This document shows positions 26,058-34,706 of a stretch of DNA of 64,000 bases, piece by piece. Under the pieces are notes generated by a model. That model did not search any database and was not told where the DNA came from. It saw only the letters and a program-made list of their open reading frames with translations. Source of the DNA: CAYSRC01 sp964433495 (GTDB lineage Bacteria > Bacillota > Clostridia > Oscillospirales > Ruminococcaceae); NCBI GenBank assembly GCA_964433495.1, contig CAYSRC010000001.1, positions 93,027 to 157,026 on the forward strand. The letters run 5' to 3'. How positions within the stretch are numbered: position 1 is the first letter of the stretch; each line of letters opens with the position of its first letter. Position numbers and translations under genes: made by a program.

Positions 26058-26808
26058 GTTCCCTCCACACCGTGAGGATAAAGCCGTCCGCGTTGTTGCC
26101 CGAGTGTTGACAGACGAGGCCGTCCGGCAGGGTGAAGCCCGCCGCGGCCCTGTCCGCCGGGAGATAAAAGATGTCCGCCGCGCGGCGGCCGTCCGAAAAG
26201 CGATATCCCCCGCCGTCGAACGGATAGCCCTTTATCCAATCGACGTACTCCTCGAGCGACAGGTTTTGCGCGTTCATGACGGCCGAGTGGGGATAGCCCA
26301 CATAGCGAAAGTGCCACGGCTCGCAGGCGATGCCGGTCACCGCCTCCTTGTCCCGCCCGTAGCGCTCGACAAAGCCGAACCGCCCGGCGTTCAGGCGGAA
26401 GCGCCGGCAGACGCCCTCGTTCGGGAAATCGGGGCGGATAAAGTCGATGGGCTGTTTGTTGAGCGCGAGATCGACCGCAAGGCCCGTCTCGTGCTCGCTG
26501 CACCCCGGCAGGGCGACATACCGCCGTGTGAACGCGGGCCCGTTGGCTTTGAGGGAATCGCGGTAGAGCGCCTCCTGCTCGGCCCGCGTGCGGTATCCGC
26601 TCACCGGCAGGATCTCGTCCCCGCAGCCGAGCGCGCGAAACGCCCTCGACAGCATCGCCTGCGCCTGCGCAGCGAGGGATACCTCGGCGCAGCTGCTCTC
26701 GAGCGGCGCAAGCCGGTCGCTGTACGGCGCGCGCAGAGGGTGCTCGGCGTTCACAAGGATGAGGTCGCCGCGATAAACAGCCTCTTTGTCCAATTTCAGG
26801 TTTTTCAT
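26050..26808 (-). CDS. vanXY: D,D-peptidase/carboxypeptidase VanXY-type
   Basis: This 252-residue M15B zinc peptidase has no signal peptide, fitting cytoplasmic VanXY rather than exported VanY. The zinc and catalytic motifs SEHETGLAVD and EPWHFRYVG are complete, preceded by SGYRTRAEQE. The C-terminal 65 residues (after VDWIKGYPFDGGGYRF) form an extra domain also seen in VanXY-G, as I recall. The enzyme would hydrolyse D-Ala-D-Ala and remove the terminal D-Ala of precursors, leaving the VanG product. It starts 1 bp after the vanG stop. Confidence 0.87.
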   Translation of the reverse strand: MKNLKLDKEAVYRGDLILVNAEHPLRAPYSDRLAPLESSCAEVSLAAQAQAMLSRAFRALGCGDEILPVSGYRTRAEQEALYRDSLKANGPAFTRRYVALPGCSEHETGLAVDLALNKQPIDFIRPDFPNEGVCRRFRLNAGRFGFVERYGRDKEAVTGIACEPWHFRYVGYPHSAVMNAQNLSLEEYVDWIKGYPFDGGGYRFSDGRRAADIFYLPADRAAAGFTLPDGLVCQHSGNNADGFILTVWRERA

Positions 26809-26809
26809 A

Positions 26810-27856
26810 TCAGATGTACATCCTTATCAGCTTGTCGAGCAGCTGCGGGAGGGTAAGACCCGCCCCCTTCATCATGCTCGGGAAACGGCTCATCTCGGTG
26901 AGCCCCGGGATGGTGTTGACCTCGTTGAAAACGATGCCGCCCCCGGGGGTCAAGAACAGATCCACCCGCGCAAAGCCCGAGCAGCCGAGCGCGCGGTAAA
27001 TCGTTTTGGCGGCCTCGCAGACGCGCGCCTCGCACTCGGGGTCGATGCGCGCGGGCATGTGGATCTTGGCGGTCGCGCGGTGATACTTTTCTTCATAGTC
27101 GAAAAAGCCGCTGCCCGCAAGCTCGACCTCGTCCACGCGGCCCACGGTGAGCTCCCCGATCCCCATGACGGCGCAGCCCACCTCAAAGCCGTCGACGTTT
27201 TCCTCGATGATCGCCTCGTCGTCATACCTAAAAGCGCGGTCCAACGCGCCCTCAAGTTCGCACAGCGAGGATATCCTGCTGACGCCGTAGGACGAGCCCG
27301 CCCGGACAGGCTTTACAAACAGCGGACAGCGCAGGCCCTTTGCCGCGTCCGCGGCCCGCCCGCGCAGACGCTTGTGCAGGGTGACGGCGCGCGGTGCGGC
27401 GACTCCGGCGCTCTCGGCGAGGCGGTGCGCCCTGTCCTTGTCCATGCACAGGGCCGAGGACATCGTGCCGCAGCCCGCTACCGCGATGCCCGCAAGCTCG
27501 AACATCCCCTGCACCGTCCCGTCCTCGCCGTTCTTCCCGTGCAGGATGGGCAACGCGAGGTCGACGGGCACCGCTTTTACCCCACCGTCCGCGAGCTCGA
27601 GCAGGCCGTGCACGCTGCGATTTGGGGAGACGGCGACCGGGACGAGCGCCGAGGGGTCGTCGGCCCAGCTGCCGTCGCGGATGCGCTCGTATCCGCCGAG
27701 ATAGCGGAACCAGTCGCCGCCGCGGGTGATGCCGACGGGGACGACGTCATAGCTGTCCGCGTCGAGGCTGTCAAGGACGGAATAGGCGGAGTGCAGCGAG
27801 ACGCCGTACTCGGGCGAGCACCCGCCGAAGATCACCGCGATTGTCTTTTTTCCCAT
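26810..27856 (-). CDS. vanG: D-alanine--D-serine (D-alanine) ligase of the VanG type
   Basis: This 348-residue ATP-grasp ligase opens with IAVIFGGCSPEYGVSLHS. It contains LPILHGKNGEDGTVQGMFELAGI, ALCMDKDRAH, FVKPVRAGSSYGVS, GFEVGCAVMG, GFFDYEEKYHRATAKI and FNEVNTIPGL. These track VanG closely in order and wording as I recall it, more than housekeeping Ddl. VanG makes D-Ala-D-Ser, lowering vancomycin affinity. D-Ser against D-Ala specificity cannot be proven from sequence alone. It overlaps vanW by 25 bp and abuts vanXY. Confidence 0.87.
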   Translation of the reverse strand: MGKKTIAVIFGGCSPEYGVSLHSAYSVLDSLDADSYDVVPVGITRGGDWFRYLGGYERIRDGSWADDPSALVPVAVSPNRSVHGLLELADGGVKAVPVDLALPILHGKNGEDGTVQGMFELAGIAVAGCGTMSSALCMDKDRAHRLAESAGVAAPRAVTLHKRLRGRAADAAKGLRCPLFVKPVRAGSSYGVSRISSLCELEGALDRAFRYDDEAIIEENVDGFEVGCAVMGIGELTVGRVDEVELAGSGFFDYEEKYHRATAKIHMPARIDPECEARVCEAAKTIYRALGCSGFARVDLFLTPGGGIVFNEVNTIPGLTEMSRFPSMMKGAGLTLPQLLDKLIRMYI

Positions 27857-28683
27857 TTCATGCTCTCCTTTTTTTCAATGATTGTACCCGCGGGGAGCGG
27901 ATAACCGATTTCACATGTCGAGGTGTAGAGGCTGCGAACCCGCGACTGCCCCGTCTGCTTTGACACCGCGCGTCGGTCGACCGTACACACCCTGAACACC
28001 CGCCCGACCGATTCATAATAGGACAGCGAGCGGTTGAATATCTCGTACCGCTCGGGCAGCTCCGCGTCGGACAGGATGCGGCCGTACATACAGCGCTCGT
28101 CAAAGGTGATGTCGAGCTGGAAGGTGTAGGGCGTGTCGTTTTTCACCTTGAGGTCGAGCCATCCCTCGCTTATCGTGGCGTCGGTCCCGAAGGGCAGCTC
28201 GGGGGTGGTGGAGGGAAACTCCTCCGACGGGTGGCCCGTGTGCTCGACCGCCGTCATCGGGGTGTGCAGAAACAGCCAGAACAGCAGGGTGCTCAGCTGG
28301 CACAGGCCCCCGCCGCGCGCGGCGACGAGCTTCCCGCCCGACAGGACGAGCCCGTCCTTATAGGGGACCTCCCTGTCGGCAGAGCGCGCCCGCTGCCAAA
28401 ACGAAAAGGTCTGCCCCGGGCGGATGAGCAGCCCGTCTATCGTCGCCGCCGCGAGCTTGAGATTGTGCACCTTGTTGTATTGGTACCTGATGTCCCGGCC
28501 GCTCTTTTCGTTTATGAGCAGTGAAGAGGCGCGGAACGCCTCGTGGGGCAGCGCTGTCCCCGAGACCTCGTCGGCGTAGTCGTTTTTGTCGAGCAGCATT
28601 CCGAGATAGAACAGCCTTTTTCGCTGGCGGATGCGCAGGGGCAGCAGAGCGGGGAACACCTCGGTCAATCGTTTTCTTTGCAT
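27832..28683 (-). CDS. vanW: VanW family protein
   Basis: The 283-residue protein has the VanW domain hallmark NKVHNLKLAAATIDGLLIRPGQTFSFW, then GLVLSGGKLVAARGGGLCQLSTLLF and VEHTGHPSEEFP. VanW occurs in vanB and vanG clusters; its biochemical role is unknown. A ribosome site, GGTGAGG, lies 4 nt before the ATG. It is the first gene of the structural operon vanW-vanG-vanXY-nhaC. A large palindrome separates it from vanS, so it probably has its own promoter within 28684-28876, which I could not pin down. Confidence 0.88.
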   Translation of the reverse strand: MQRKRLTEVFPALLPLRIRQRKRLFYLGMLLDKNDYADEVSGTALPHEAFRASSLLINEKSGRDIRYQYNKVHNLKLAAATIDGLLIRPGQTFSFWQRARSADREVPYKDGLVLSGGKLVAARGGGLCQLSTLLFWLFLHTPMTAVEHTGHPSEEFPSTTPELPFGTDATISEGWLDLKVKNDTPYTFQLDITFDERCMYGRILSDAELPERYEIFNRSLSYYESVGRVFRVCTVDRRAVSKQTGQSRVRSLYTSTCEIGYPLPAGTIIEKKESMKWEKRQSR

Positions 28684-28876
28684 ATATCCTCACCTGTTTC
28701 ACCGGCGGCCGGATCGGCGCGTGCGCCGCAGGGTCCCCCCGAGGGGGGGAGGGTCGGCCGCACCTGCGAAACGCGTCTTGTGACATCGCCCGGCAAAGCG
28801 GGCCTCGGCCCGCGCGCCGGACATGCCGTGCTTTGCGCGCCGCCGTGCGCCTGTGCCGCTGTTTTAATAGAGAAAA

Positions 28877-28926
28877 GGACGTCCCCGTTTGCGGGACAAT
28901 ACTATTGTCCTACAAACAGGGACGCC
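28877..28926 (-). terminator. Long imperfect palindrome between vanS and vanW (terminator-like)
   Basis: An arm of about 23 bp on each side of a 3-nt ACT loop (28901-28903) pairs with one indel and two mismatches or wobbles; the centre is GGGACAAT-ACT-ATTGTCC. Read leftward, after vanS, it is preceded by A-rich sequence and followed by TTTTCTC, as in an intrinsic terminator. The rest of the 303-bp gap 28684-28986 is GC-rich with no gene. Confidence 0.6.
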
Positions 28927-28986
28927 GTTTTTGCGTTTTGTCGTGATAAATTGTGATGATATTTTACTGAATTTCTTACGATTTTC

Positions 28987-30078
28987 CTACGAAAGGGGAA
29001 GGGTGACGGTGAACTCGACGGTGTCGTCCGCGCTCTTTGCGGTGATCGTGCCGCCGTGGTGCTGCACGATCTCGCGCGCGATGGCAAGGCCCAGCCCCGC
29101 GCCGCCGCTGCCCGAGCGCCGCGAGCTGTCGAGGCGGTAGAACTGCTCGAAGACGCGGCCGAGCCTTTCGGGCGGGATGGTGTCGCAGCGGTTTGTGAAG
29201 CGGATGACGGTTGACGAATCGCTCTGCGAGGCCTCGACGGAGACAACGCTGTCGTCATAGCTGTAAAATGCTGCGTTTCGCAGCAGGTTATCAAACACCC
29301 GCTGCATCTTGTCGGCGTCGCAGCTTATCATGATGTCGGGCGCGGCGTCGACGGTGCAGCGCAGCCCCTTTTCGGACAGGATGGGCATCATCTCAAAGGC
29401 GAGCTGCTCGAGCATACGGGTCAGGTTGACCCTGCCGTACCGCAGCTCGATATCGGACAGGTTGAAGCGGGTGATCTCGAAGAACTCGTTGATCAAATCC
29501 TCAAGGCGCTCGGCCTTGCCGAGGGCTATCCCGAGATACCGCTCCCGCAGCTCGTCGGATATCTGTCCCTCGTCCCGCAGCAGCGTCAGGTAGCCGATGA
29601 CCGAGGTGAGCGGCGTCTTGAGGTCGTGTGCGAGGTAGACGATGAGGTCGTTTTTGCGCTGTTCGGCGTCCTTTGCGGCCCTCGCGTCGAGCAGCGCCCT
29701 TTCCCTCGCAAGGTTGAGCTCGTGCTCGGTGTCGGACAGCGCCTTTGAGAGAACGATCGGCTCGGGCTTCGGGGAGGCGAGCAGCTTGGAGGCGTCGGTC
29801 ACCTCGTCCAGATACCGCAGCGGCTTGGTTATAAAGTGACGGGTGATGATCACCCATCCGACGAGCGCCGCGGCCATGAAGATCGCCCAAAAGTTGTTTC
29901 TTAAAAACGAGAAGAAAAGATAGGCGGTCTCACCCATATGCGGCATGAGGTTTTGAGATATAAAGCCCCCCAAAACGGTCGTCAGCATCAGGGCCGCGGC
30001 GTACCCCGCGACCGCGGCGATATACTGCAAAAGAACCTTTTTTGACAGGGGCCCCAACCCCTTTCGCTTTTTATTCAA
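28987..30078 (-). CDS. vanS: VanS-type sensor histidine kinase
   Basis: The 363-residue membrane kinase has two transmembrane helices (about 19-41 and 60-80), a HAMP-like linker and the phospho-acceptor HDLKTPLTSVIGYL. N box LLRNAAFYS and G box GGAGLGLAIAREIVQHHGG complete the ATPase. The LRDEGQISDELRERYLGIALGKAERLEDLINEFF-type stretch matches VanS of vanG clusters as I remember it. The start is a TTG at 30078 that overlaps the vanR stop by 8 bp; MNKKRKG then begins the protein. It would sense a wall antibiotic or damaged wall and phosphorylate VanR. Confidence 0.88.
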   Translation of the reverse strand: MNKKRKGLGPLSKKVLLQYIAAVAGYAAALMLTTVLGGFISQNLMPHMGETAYLFFSFLRNNFWAIFMAAALVGWVIITRHFITKPLRYLDEVTDASKLLASPKPEPIVLSKALSDTEHELNLARERALLDARAAKDAEQRKNDLIVYLAHDLKTPLTSVIGYLTLLRDEGQISDELRERYLGIALGKAERLEDLINEFFEITRFNLSDIELRYGRVNLTRMLEQLAFEMMPILSEKGLRCTVDAAPDIMISCDADKMQRVFDNLLRNAAFYSYDDSVVSVEASQSDSSTVIRFTNRCDTIPPERLGRVFEQFYRLDSSRRSGSGGAGLGLAIAREIVQHHGGTITAKSADDTVEFTVTLPLS

Positions 30079-30766
30079 TGGTATAGCCGACCCCCCACAC
30101 CGTTTTGATGAATTTGGGATTTCGCGCCGATTCGTGCAGCTTTTCGCGCAGCCGCCCGATGTGCGCCATGACGGTATTGTTGTTGTCGAGATATTTTTCG
30201 CCCCACACCGCCTCAAAAAGCTCCTCGCTCGAGACGACGGCGCCCTGTCGCTCGCACAGGACCCACAGGACGGAAAACTCGGTGGGGGTCAGGGGCACCT
30301 CCTTGCCGAACAAAAAGCACTTGTGGGTCGCCCTGTTGATGCAAAGGCCGCGGATGCTGTGTTTGTTGTGTTCCGCGGCCGCGCCTGCCGGGTCGTTGTA
30401 CGTTCGGTATCTTCTCAGCTGGGTCTTGACCCGCGCGACGACCTCCAGCGGGTTGAACGGCTTTGTGATGTAGTCGTCCGCGCCGAGGGTGAGGCCCATG
30501 ATCTTGTCGCCGTCCTCCACCTTGGCGGTGAGCATGATGATCGGGAAGTAGAACCGCTCGCGAATTCTTCGGCAGAGGCTGAAGCCGTCGATGTCGGGCA
30601 GCATGACGTCGAGCAGGGCGAGGTCGGGCGGGGACGCCTCGAGGGCGCGCAGCGCATCGGCCCCGTTGTAAAACTTGCGGACGGCAAAGCCGTCGTTGCC
30701 GAGGTAGATTTCGATGAGGTCGGCTATCTCCTTCTCGTCGTCCGCAACCAAAATGCTCTCGTTCAT
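30071..30766 (-). CDS. vanR: VanR-type response regulator (OmpR family)
   Basis: This 231-residue regulator has a receiver domain (acidic pair ADDEKE, phospho-acceptor Asp in LLDVMLPD, Lys in TKPF) and a winged-helix DNA-binding domain (LTPTEFSVLWVL, HIGRLREKL, VWGVGYTIE). It is coupled to vanS by overlap and is expected to switch on the vanW operon. ATG 30766 was chosen (MNESILVADDEKE), with AGGTG about 12 nt upstream. The divergent neighbour is the SpoIIQ-like gene. Confidence 0.92.
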   Translation of the reverse strand: MNESILVADDEKEIADLIEIYLGNDGFAVRKFYNGADALRALEASPPDLALLDVMLPDIDGFSLCRRIRERFYFPIIMLTAKVEDGDKIMGLTLGADDYITKPFNPLEVVARVKTQLRRYRTYNDPAGAAAEHNKHSIRGLCINRATHKCFLFGKEVPLTPTEFSVLWVLCERQGAVVSSEELFEAVWGEKYLDNNNTVMAHIGRLREKLHESARNPKFIKTVWGVGYTIE

Positions 30767-30804
30767 AATCGGTTGAACACCTGCCAATCGGTAGAATTTG
30801 CGCG

Positions 30805-30835
30805 CCCCTGCCGCCGCGTTTCACGGCGGCAGGGG
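30805..30835. promoter_or_regulatory. Perfect hairpin upstream of vanR
   Basis: CCCCTGCCGCCG and CGGCGGCAGGGG form a perfect 12-bp stem with a 7-nt loop (CGTTTCA), 39 bp upstream of the vanR start, so probably inside its 5' leader. No T run follows on the vanR strand. It could stabilise the leader or shield against readthrough; function is not established. Confidence 0.5.
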
Positions 30836-30996
30836 TGTGGCTTGTCTGCAAAGCAGCCTAAGTTTATCACAATATCGTCAAAGAATAAATGGGTTTGCGC
30901 GGCCGTCCGCCCCATTTTTTGCGCCGCTTTTTTGGGAGGCGTGTATATTGCGGCGGTTTTTGACCACACTATCCTCGAAAAGGATGTGTGTAGCTT

Positions 30997-31680
30997 ATGA
31001 GTAACTTTAAAAATTTCATGAAAAAGAACGGGTTCTACGTCGCGCTTGTCATCTGCGTCATGGCGGCTGCGGCGGCGTCGATCACCGCGGTGGGGACGAT
31101 CCTCGAGAACATTGCGCCGGCGCCCGCGCCCGACCGCGTCGGGCAGACCCCGAGCGGGCGGGACGACCCCGAGGACACCCTGCCGTCCGACTCGGAGCAG
31201 CAGGATATCCCGGTGCAGGAGCCGAAGGAGGACACGGTCGTTCACCGTGAGCAGCCGACGGTCAGCGACGACCCGCTCATCCCCGTGTACAAGCGGGCGG
31301 TGGACGGCGGGGTGTCGTGGGCGTTCTCGGGCGACGAGCTGGTCAAGAGCAACACCATGAACGACTGGCGCACCCACAACGGCGCCGACTATACTGCGGC
31401 GGACGGGGACAAGGTGCTTGCCGTCTATGCGGGCGAGGTGCTCAAGACGGTGGAGGACCCGCTTTGGGGCAGGACGGTCGAGATAAAGCTGGACACCGGC
31501 TATGTCGCGGTGTACGCGGGGCTTAAGAGCTGGAGCGTCTCGCCCGGAGACAGGGTGTCACAGGGTGACGTGATCGGGGAGGTCGGCAACACCTCGGTGC
31601 TTGAGAGTGCCGACGCCGTGCACCTGCACCTCGAGATCAAGAGCGGGGACAGCTATATCGACCCCGAAAGCCTGTTTTAA
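30997..31680 (+). CDS. SpoIIQ-like M23 family protein
   Basis: The 227-residue protein has a short cytoplasmic N-terminus and one transmembrane helix (about 12-35). A Pro/Asp/Glu-rich linker leads to a LytM/M23 domain with HNGADY and HLHLEI, so both zinc-ligand motifs (HxGxD-like and HxH) are intact. Layout and size fit SpoIIQ, the forespore partner of SpoIIIAH. Clostridial SpoIIQ keeps the zinc site, unlike that of Bacillus. A general endopeptidase regulator is the alternative. It is divergent from vanR and ends at a perfect bidirectional terminator. Confidence 0.72.
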   Translation: MSNFKNFMKKNGFYVALVICVMAAAAASITAVGTILENIAPAPAPDRVGQTPSGRDDPEDTLPSDSEQQDIPVQEPKEDTVVHREQPTVSDDPLIPVYKRAVDGGVSWAFSGDELVKSNTMNDWRTHNGADYTAADGDKVLAVYAGEVLKTVEDPLWGRTVEIKLDTGYVAVYAGLKSWSVSPGDRVSQGDVIGEVGNTSVLESADAVHLHLEIKSGDSYIDPESLF

Positions 31681-31733
31681 CGGCCCGTTTCGGGCCGGGA
31701 CAAAAAACAACCCCGCCCTCGTTCGTTTTAGGG

Positions 31734-31775
31734 GCGCAAAAGACGCCGCGAGGAAGCTCGCGGCGTCTTTTGCGC
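31734..31775. terminator. Perfect bidirectional terminator between the M23 gene and glgA
   Basis: A perfect 19-bp stem (GCGCAAAAGACGCCGCGAG and its complement) with a GAAG loop lies between two converging genes. Internal TTTT and AAAA runs in the arms allow termination in both directions. Confidence 0.85.
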
Positions 31776-31926
31776 GTGCATATAAAGCCGAGAGCGGGAT
31801 GCCCGCTGTAAATGCGGCGGGCCCGCTTGCTTTTTCAGAGAAGATGTGAGCCGGGCGGCAGCGCAGTGCGCCGAGCATCGGGGCGCCGCGCCGCCGTCAA
31901 AGACCGACCGGCGCCGAGGGGCCCTC

Positions 31927-33351
31927 TTACCAGAGATGCACCATCTCGTTGTACAGGCCCATATAGCTCTCGGCGGCGCGCTTCCAGCCGAAGTCGCACC
32001 GCAGCGCGCGCCGGACAAGCTCTCTCCAGTGGTTCTCGTCCTCGTACGCGGCCTTTGCGCGCAGGCAGGCGTCGAGCATGTCGTGCGCGTTGTAGCTCTG
32101 GAAGGTGAAGCCGTTGCCCTGTCCGTCGCCGCTGTCGGTGATCGAGTCGGCGAGGCCGCCCGTCACCCGGACAATCGGCAGGGTGCCGTAGCGCAGCGCG
32201 ATCATCTGGGACAGGCCGCACGGCTCGGACTTGCTGGGCATGAGGAACATGTCGGCCCCGGCGTAGATCTTGCGGGCGAGCTCGGGGATGAACGCTATCT
32301 TGACGCCGCAGCTGTTGGGGTAGCGGTTGGCGAAATCCCTGAAGCAGTTTTCATACATATAGTCGCCCGTGCCGAGCACCACCATCTGCATGCCCGAGAG
32401 CAGGATGTACTCCATGACGTATTTGATGAGGTCGATGCCCTTGTGTGACACGAGGCGCGAGATGACCGCGATGACGGGCGCGCCGTTGTCCTCGAGGGAG
32501 AACTTTTGAAGCAGCTCCTTCTTGCACGCCTCCTTGCCCTTGACGAACGCCTTTTGCGAGTAGTTTTGGATGAGGTTGGGGTCGGTGGCGGGGTTGTAGA
32601 CGTCGGTGTCGATGCCGTTGAGGATACCGCACAGCTTGTACTGCTTTTCGCGCAGCAGCGGGTCGAGACTGTGGGCAAACCACGGGTCGAGGATCTCGCG
32701 GGCGTAGGTGGGGCTGACGGTGTTGACCTTGTCCGAGCACTCGATGGCGCCCTTCATGAAGTTGACGCAGCCCTGATACTCGACGAGCGACGCGTTGCGC
32801 CCGGTGAGGCCGAGCACGTCCTCGAGCATCTCGTAGCCGTACTGTCCCTGGTACTGGATGTTGTGGATGGTGAAGAGGGTCTTTATGCCGTAGTAGCGCG
32901 GGTCGCTGCGATAATAGGCGTTGATATAGACGTTGACGAGCGCGGTCTGCCAGTCGTTGGCGTGGATGATGTCGACGCTGAAGTCGCAGTGGCGAAGCAT
33001 CTCGAGGATGGCGCGCGAGAAGAACGCGTACCGCTCGCCGTCGTCGTAAAAGCCGTACAGCCCGCTGCGCTTGAAGTAGTACTCGTTGTCGAGGAAGTAG
33101 TAGGTGACCCCGTCCTTGACAAGCTTAAACAGCCCGCAGTATTGGCTGCGCCAGCCGACGGGGACGTAGAAGTTGGTGATGTACTCCATCTGCGCGCGGT
33201 ACTCGGGCTTTACGTCGCCGTACAGCGGCAGAACCACGCGGCAGTCGGCCCCCGCCTTGACAAGGGCCTTCGGGAGCGAGCCCGCAACGTCCCCGAGCCC
33301 GCCCGACGCGACAAAAGGCGCGCACTCGCTTGCGGCAAAAAGAATGTTCAT
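31927..33351 (-). CDS. glgA: Glycogen synthase
   Basis: This 474-residue GT5 enzyme adds glucose from ADP-glucose to glycogen. The N-terminal motif reads ASGGLGDVAGSLPKAL, where the classic KTGGL lysine is replaced by Ala-Ser, a form I recall in other Clostridia. The C-terminal MPSKSEPCGLSQMIALRYG is the second conserved motif. ATG 33351 begins MNILFAASECAPFVA. It is the last gene of glgB-glgC-glgD-glgA, 230 bp after glgD, and ends at a bidirectional terminator. Confidence 0.95.
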   Translation of the reverse strand: MNILFAASECAPFVASGGLGDVAGSLPKALVKAGADCRVVLPLYGDVKPEYRAQMEYITNFYVPVGWRSQYCGLFKLVKDGVTYYFLDNEYYFKRSGLYGFYDDGERYAFFSRAILEMLRHCDFSVDIIHANDWQTALVNVYINAYYRSDPRYYGIKTLFTIHNIQYQGQYGYEMLEDVLGLTGRNASLVEYQGCVNFMKGAIECSDKVNTVSPTYAREILDPWFAHSLDPLLREKQYKLCGILNGIDTDVYNPATDPNLIQNYSQKAFVKGKEACKKELLQKFSLEDNGAPVIAVISRLVSHKGIDLIKYVMEYILLSGMQMVVLGTGDYMYENCFRDFANRYPNSCGVKIAFIPELARKIYAGADMFLMPSKSEPCGLSQMIALRYGTLPIVRVTGGLADSITDSGDGQGNGFTFQSYNAHDMLDACLRAKAAYEDENHWRELVRRALRCDFGWKRAAESYMGLYNEMVHLW

Positions 33352-33581
33352 GTATCTGCACCGTCCTCTTCTTGAAAATGTGGTTTTGGTTTTTAGGTGC
33401 GCGCGGCGGCGCCGCAGGCAGCCCCGCCCCAAAGGGCACGCGGGACGCCGCCCGCATGATTTTGCACGGGCAGCCGGGCCTTAAGGGCCGAAGGGCGGCT
33501 TTGCCCGGGCGGGGGCGTCCGCGTCCCCGCCGGGCAAAGTGCGAAAAGCCCCGGGCCGTCATTCGAGACAGGCGCGCTCGA

Positions 33582-34706
33582 CTAAACGGTCACCGCCTTG
33601 CGAATGTAGACGGGATAGCTCTGCTGGCCCACAAGACTGCGGCCGTCGCTTATCGTGACGTCCTTGTCGGTGATGATGTACTGAAGCGAGGCATTTTCAC
33701 CCACGACCGTCTCCTGCATAAGGATGCTGTTCTTGACAACGGCGCCCTTTTTGACGGTGACGCCGCGGAACAGCACGCAGTTCTCGACCTCGCCCTCGAT
33801 GACGCAGCCGTCGGCGACAAGGCAGTTGCTGACCTTGCTGTCGACGCCGTAGCGCACGGGGGCCTCGTCCCGTACCTTTGTGTAGACGGGGCGGTCGCCC
33901 GGGAACAGCGCGCTGAGGTTGCCCGGCTCAAGCAGGCCCATTGACGCGTCAAAATAGCTGTCGAGGCTGTACATGCGGCTGACATAGCCGTCGTGCACAT
34001 AGGCGTGCACGTTGTAGTCGGCAAGGCAGTTTATCAGCACGTCGCGCTCAAAGTTGGAGAGCATCCGCGCCGCCGCGTCGGCGATCATCTTGACGAGCAG
34101 GTCCTTGCGGATGATGAAGATGTTCATGCTGAGCTTGAAGCCGTCGTCGCAGCGGTTGAGCATGAGCTCGCGCACCCTGCCCGAGCCGTCGCTCTTGACC
34201 GCGACGCAGTTTTTGACGATCTCGTCGTTGGGCGCGAGGTTGCAGCACACCATCGTGATGTCGGCGTTGTTCGCGGTGTGCTCGGCCATGACCTTTTTGA
34301 GGTCGAGGTTGCACAGATAGTCGCAGTCCATCATCACGACGTACTCGGTTTTGCTCGACTCGATGTAGGTCAGGATGTTGCTCAGCGCCTCGATCCTGCC
34401 GTGGTAGATCGACTCGTTGGTGCCGTAGTAGCTGTGCGGGGGGAACACCGCGAGGCCCTCTCTCTTGCGGGCGAGGTCCCACGAGCGCCCGTTCTCGAGG
34501 TGGTCCAAAAGGGACTGATAGTTGCTCTTGGCGATAACGCCCACCTTGGTCATCCCTGCGTTGACCATAGAGGAAAGCGCAAAGTCGACCATGCGGTAGC
34601 GCCCGCCCACCGGCAGCGACGCCATCGAGCGGTGGGAGGTCATCTCCCCCATCGACAGGTCGTGCATGTTTGCAAAGATTATGCCGAGTGCTCTGCCTCT
34701 TAACAT
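33582..34706 (-). CDS. glgD: GlgD subunit of glucose-1-phosphate adenylyltransferase
   Basis: The 374-residue GlgC paralogue has an N-terminal nucleotidyltransferase fold ([19 protein letters not shown]) and C-terminal left-handed beta-helix hexapeptides ([23 protein letters not shown]). The GlgC nucleotide motif is degenerate, and DCDYLCNLD replaces the usual GDH-type site, as in other GlgD proteins. GlgD forms hetero-oligomers with GlgC and tunes activity. It overlaps the 3' end of glgC by 7 bp, so translation is coupled. Confidence 0.94.
   Translation of the reverse strand: MLRGRALGIIFANMHDLSMGEMTSHRSMASLPVGGRYRMVDFALSSMVNAGMTKVGVIAKSNYQSLLDHLENGRSWDLARKREGLAVFPPHSYYGTNESIYHGRIEALSNILTYIESSKTEYVVMMDCDYLCNLDLKKVMAEHTANNADITMVCCNLAPNDEIVKNCVAVKSDGSGRVRELMLNRCDDGFKLSMNIFIIRKDLLVKMIADAAARMLSNFERDVLINCLADYNVHAYVHDGYVSRMYSLDSYFDASMGLLEPGNLSALFPGDRPVYTKVRDEAPVRYGVDSKVSNCLVADGCVIEGEVENCVLFRGVTVKKGAVVKNSILMQETVVGENASLQYIITDKDVTISDGRSLVGQQSYPVYIRKAVTV

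Noticed and set aside
26050..26808. Exported VanY-type carboxypeptidase
   Set aside because: No signal peptide or membrane anchor is present at the N-terminus, so the cytoplasmic VanXY type fits better.
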